Assembly: GCA_964644025.1 (NCBI GenBank)
Contig: CAZXVW010000200.1
Span: 1 to 7,263 of the forward strand
DNA: 7,263 bases
Direction of reading: 5' to 3'
DNA from: CAZXVW01 sp964644025
GTDB taxonomy: Bacteria; Acidobacteriota; Terriglobia; Bryobacterales; Bryobacteraceae
Numbering within the stretch: the first letter of the stretch is position 1; every line of letters begins with the position of its first letter. The notes beneath the pieces were generated by a model. It had not been told where the DNA came from. It saw nothing but the letters and a program-made list of their open reading frames with translations, and did no database searches. A program made the translations under genes and the position numbers. Shown here one piece after another: positions 6,735 to 7,263 of this stretch.

Positions 6735-7199
6735 TTACAAGGGATCGAACCGGCCCACGTATGGCATCGTGACGTGGGGCTTCTGGTCGAAATCAAACAA
6801 CCGGAACACGGCGTCAGCCTGGTAGTTTTCGATACCCACGGTTACTTGCCGGGGAACCCCGGACTCGAAAGCGACGGTCACGGTGACGTTGTCCGGCTCC
6901 AGGCCGGGAACAACCGGCTGCTCCCCCCCGGCGGGGCTTCCATAAACCACCACGTTCTGTACCGCGGCCAGGTAGTCCGCCGCTGGCGTCGACGTAGCCG
7001 AATTGTACGTTCGCAGGGAAGCATACCGCGCTCCGGCCCGCACCGCTGTCTGCATCTCGTTGTAAATGAAAAATGCATAGCCAAACTGGTACGCCCCGGC
7101 CAGGACGGGAAACAGCAGCGCGAAGGAAAGGGCGAACTCGACCATCGCGTTGCCGCGCCGGCCGGAGTTGCGCCGCTGTCGTTCGAATTCCACCCTCAT
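6735..7199 (-). CDS. TadE-like pilin-related protein (first copy)
   Basis: A 154-residue protein with a basic N-terminus, the prepilin-type junction GRRG|NAMVE (Gly16, Glu21 at +5), one hydrophobic helix (about 18-45) and a polar extracytoplasmic domain without cysteines. The stretch AVRAGARYASLRTY (52-65) and the following QNVVVYGSP (81-89) are characteristic of TadE-like proteins. It is expected to be processed by a prepilin peptidase and held in the inner membrane as a minor component of a Flp/Tad-type pilus or related export machine; the actual partner system is outside the window. The ATG at 7199 has GAGG 8 bases upstream. Its reading frame stays open to the right edge but without an ATG, and the start matches the family. 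The ATG overlaps the TGA of the preceding gene (ATGA), so translation is likely coupled. No tad ATPase, secretin or peptidase is visible here. Confidence 0.85.
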   Translation of the reverse strand: MRVEFERQRRNSGRRGNAMVEFALSFALLFPVLAGAYQFGYAFFIYNEMQTAVRAGARYASLRTYNSATSTPAADYLAAVQNVVVYGSPAGGEQPVVPGLEPDNVTVTVAFESGVPRQVTVGIENYQADAVFRLFDFDQKPHVTMPYVGRFDPL

Positions 7200-7263
7200 T
7201 GGACCAGCCTCACCACGTAGTAACCCGAACTGCCCGCCCCGGGCCTCGGGCTCCCTCTCACAT
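7196..7263 (-). CDS. C-terminal end of an unidentified upstream gene (partial)
   Basis: The minus strand at the right edge has an open frame of 21 codons ending SGYYVVRLVQ and a TGA at 7198-7196. That stop overlaps the ATG of the TadE-like gene in the ATGA arrangement typical of co-translated genes, which is the main reason to treat it as real. The residues before it are rich in Gly, Pro and Ser. Too little is present to name the protein. By neighbourhood a further Tad-related protein (for example TadG-like) is plausible but is inference only. The gene is cut by the window edge. Confidence 0.5.
   Translation of the reverse strand, partial: VRGSPRPGAGSSGYYVVRLVQ

Noticed and set aside
6672..7220. 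Plus-strand open frame of 182 codons
   Set aside because: It lies opposite both TadE-like genes, which have better starts, ribosome sites and family features.

Overview
GC-rich bacterial chromosomal DNA carrying ordinary core genes. Operon content, codon bias and the style of the proteins (acyl-CoA ligase with a TSGATGEPK loop, ileS-lspA-lgt cluster, paired TadE-like pilins) suggest Acidobacteriota, perhaps the Solibacter/Bryobacter group. That placement is inference from memory of family style, not a search result.

Layout. Positions 1-195 contain no gene: a C-rich tract with a possible G-quadruplex on the minus strand, then a likely promoter (79-109). A tRNA with anticodon CAU and an encoded CCA follows (196-271). 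Its acceptor stem matches the minor isoleucine tRNA (tRNA-Ile2) better than elongator tRNA-Met. Thirty bases later comes a long-chain acyl-CoA ligase (302-2098). After a 74-base gap with a small hairpin, a tight plus-strand operon runs ileS (2173-4995), lspA (4997-5488), lgt (5489-6277), with gaps of 1 and 0 bases. The minus strand then carries, read from the right edge inward, the last codons of an unidentified gene (7263-7196), a TadE-like pilin (7199-6735) and a second TadE-like pilin (6693-6274). The last of these converges on lgt, and the two stop codons share the bases CTAG.

How the genes work together. IleS charges isoleucine tRNAs, and the CAU tRNA two genes upstream is probably one of its substrates once TilS has converted C34 to lysidine. 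Lgt and LspA are consecutive steps of lipoprotein maturation: Lgt adds diacylglycerol to the lipobox cysteine, then LspA removes the signal peptide. The acyl-CoA ligase feeds general fatty-acid metabolism and has no proven link to either. The minus-strand genes look like the tail of a tad (tight adherence, Flp-type pilus) or related secretion cluster that continues beyond the right edge.

I found no mobile element, CRISPR array, defence system or clearly new system. The points most worth checking are the Gln at the expected catalytic His of Lgt, the non-canonical signature motifs of IleS, the tRNA-Ile2/ileS co-localisation, and the possibly leaderless start of the ligase.
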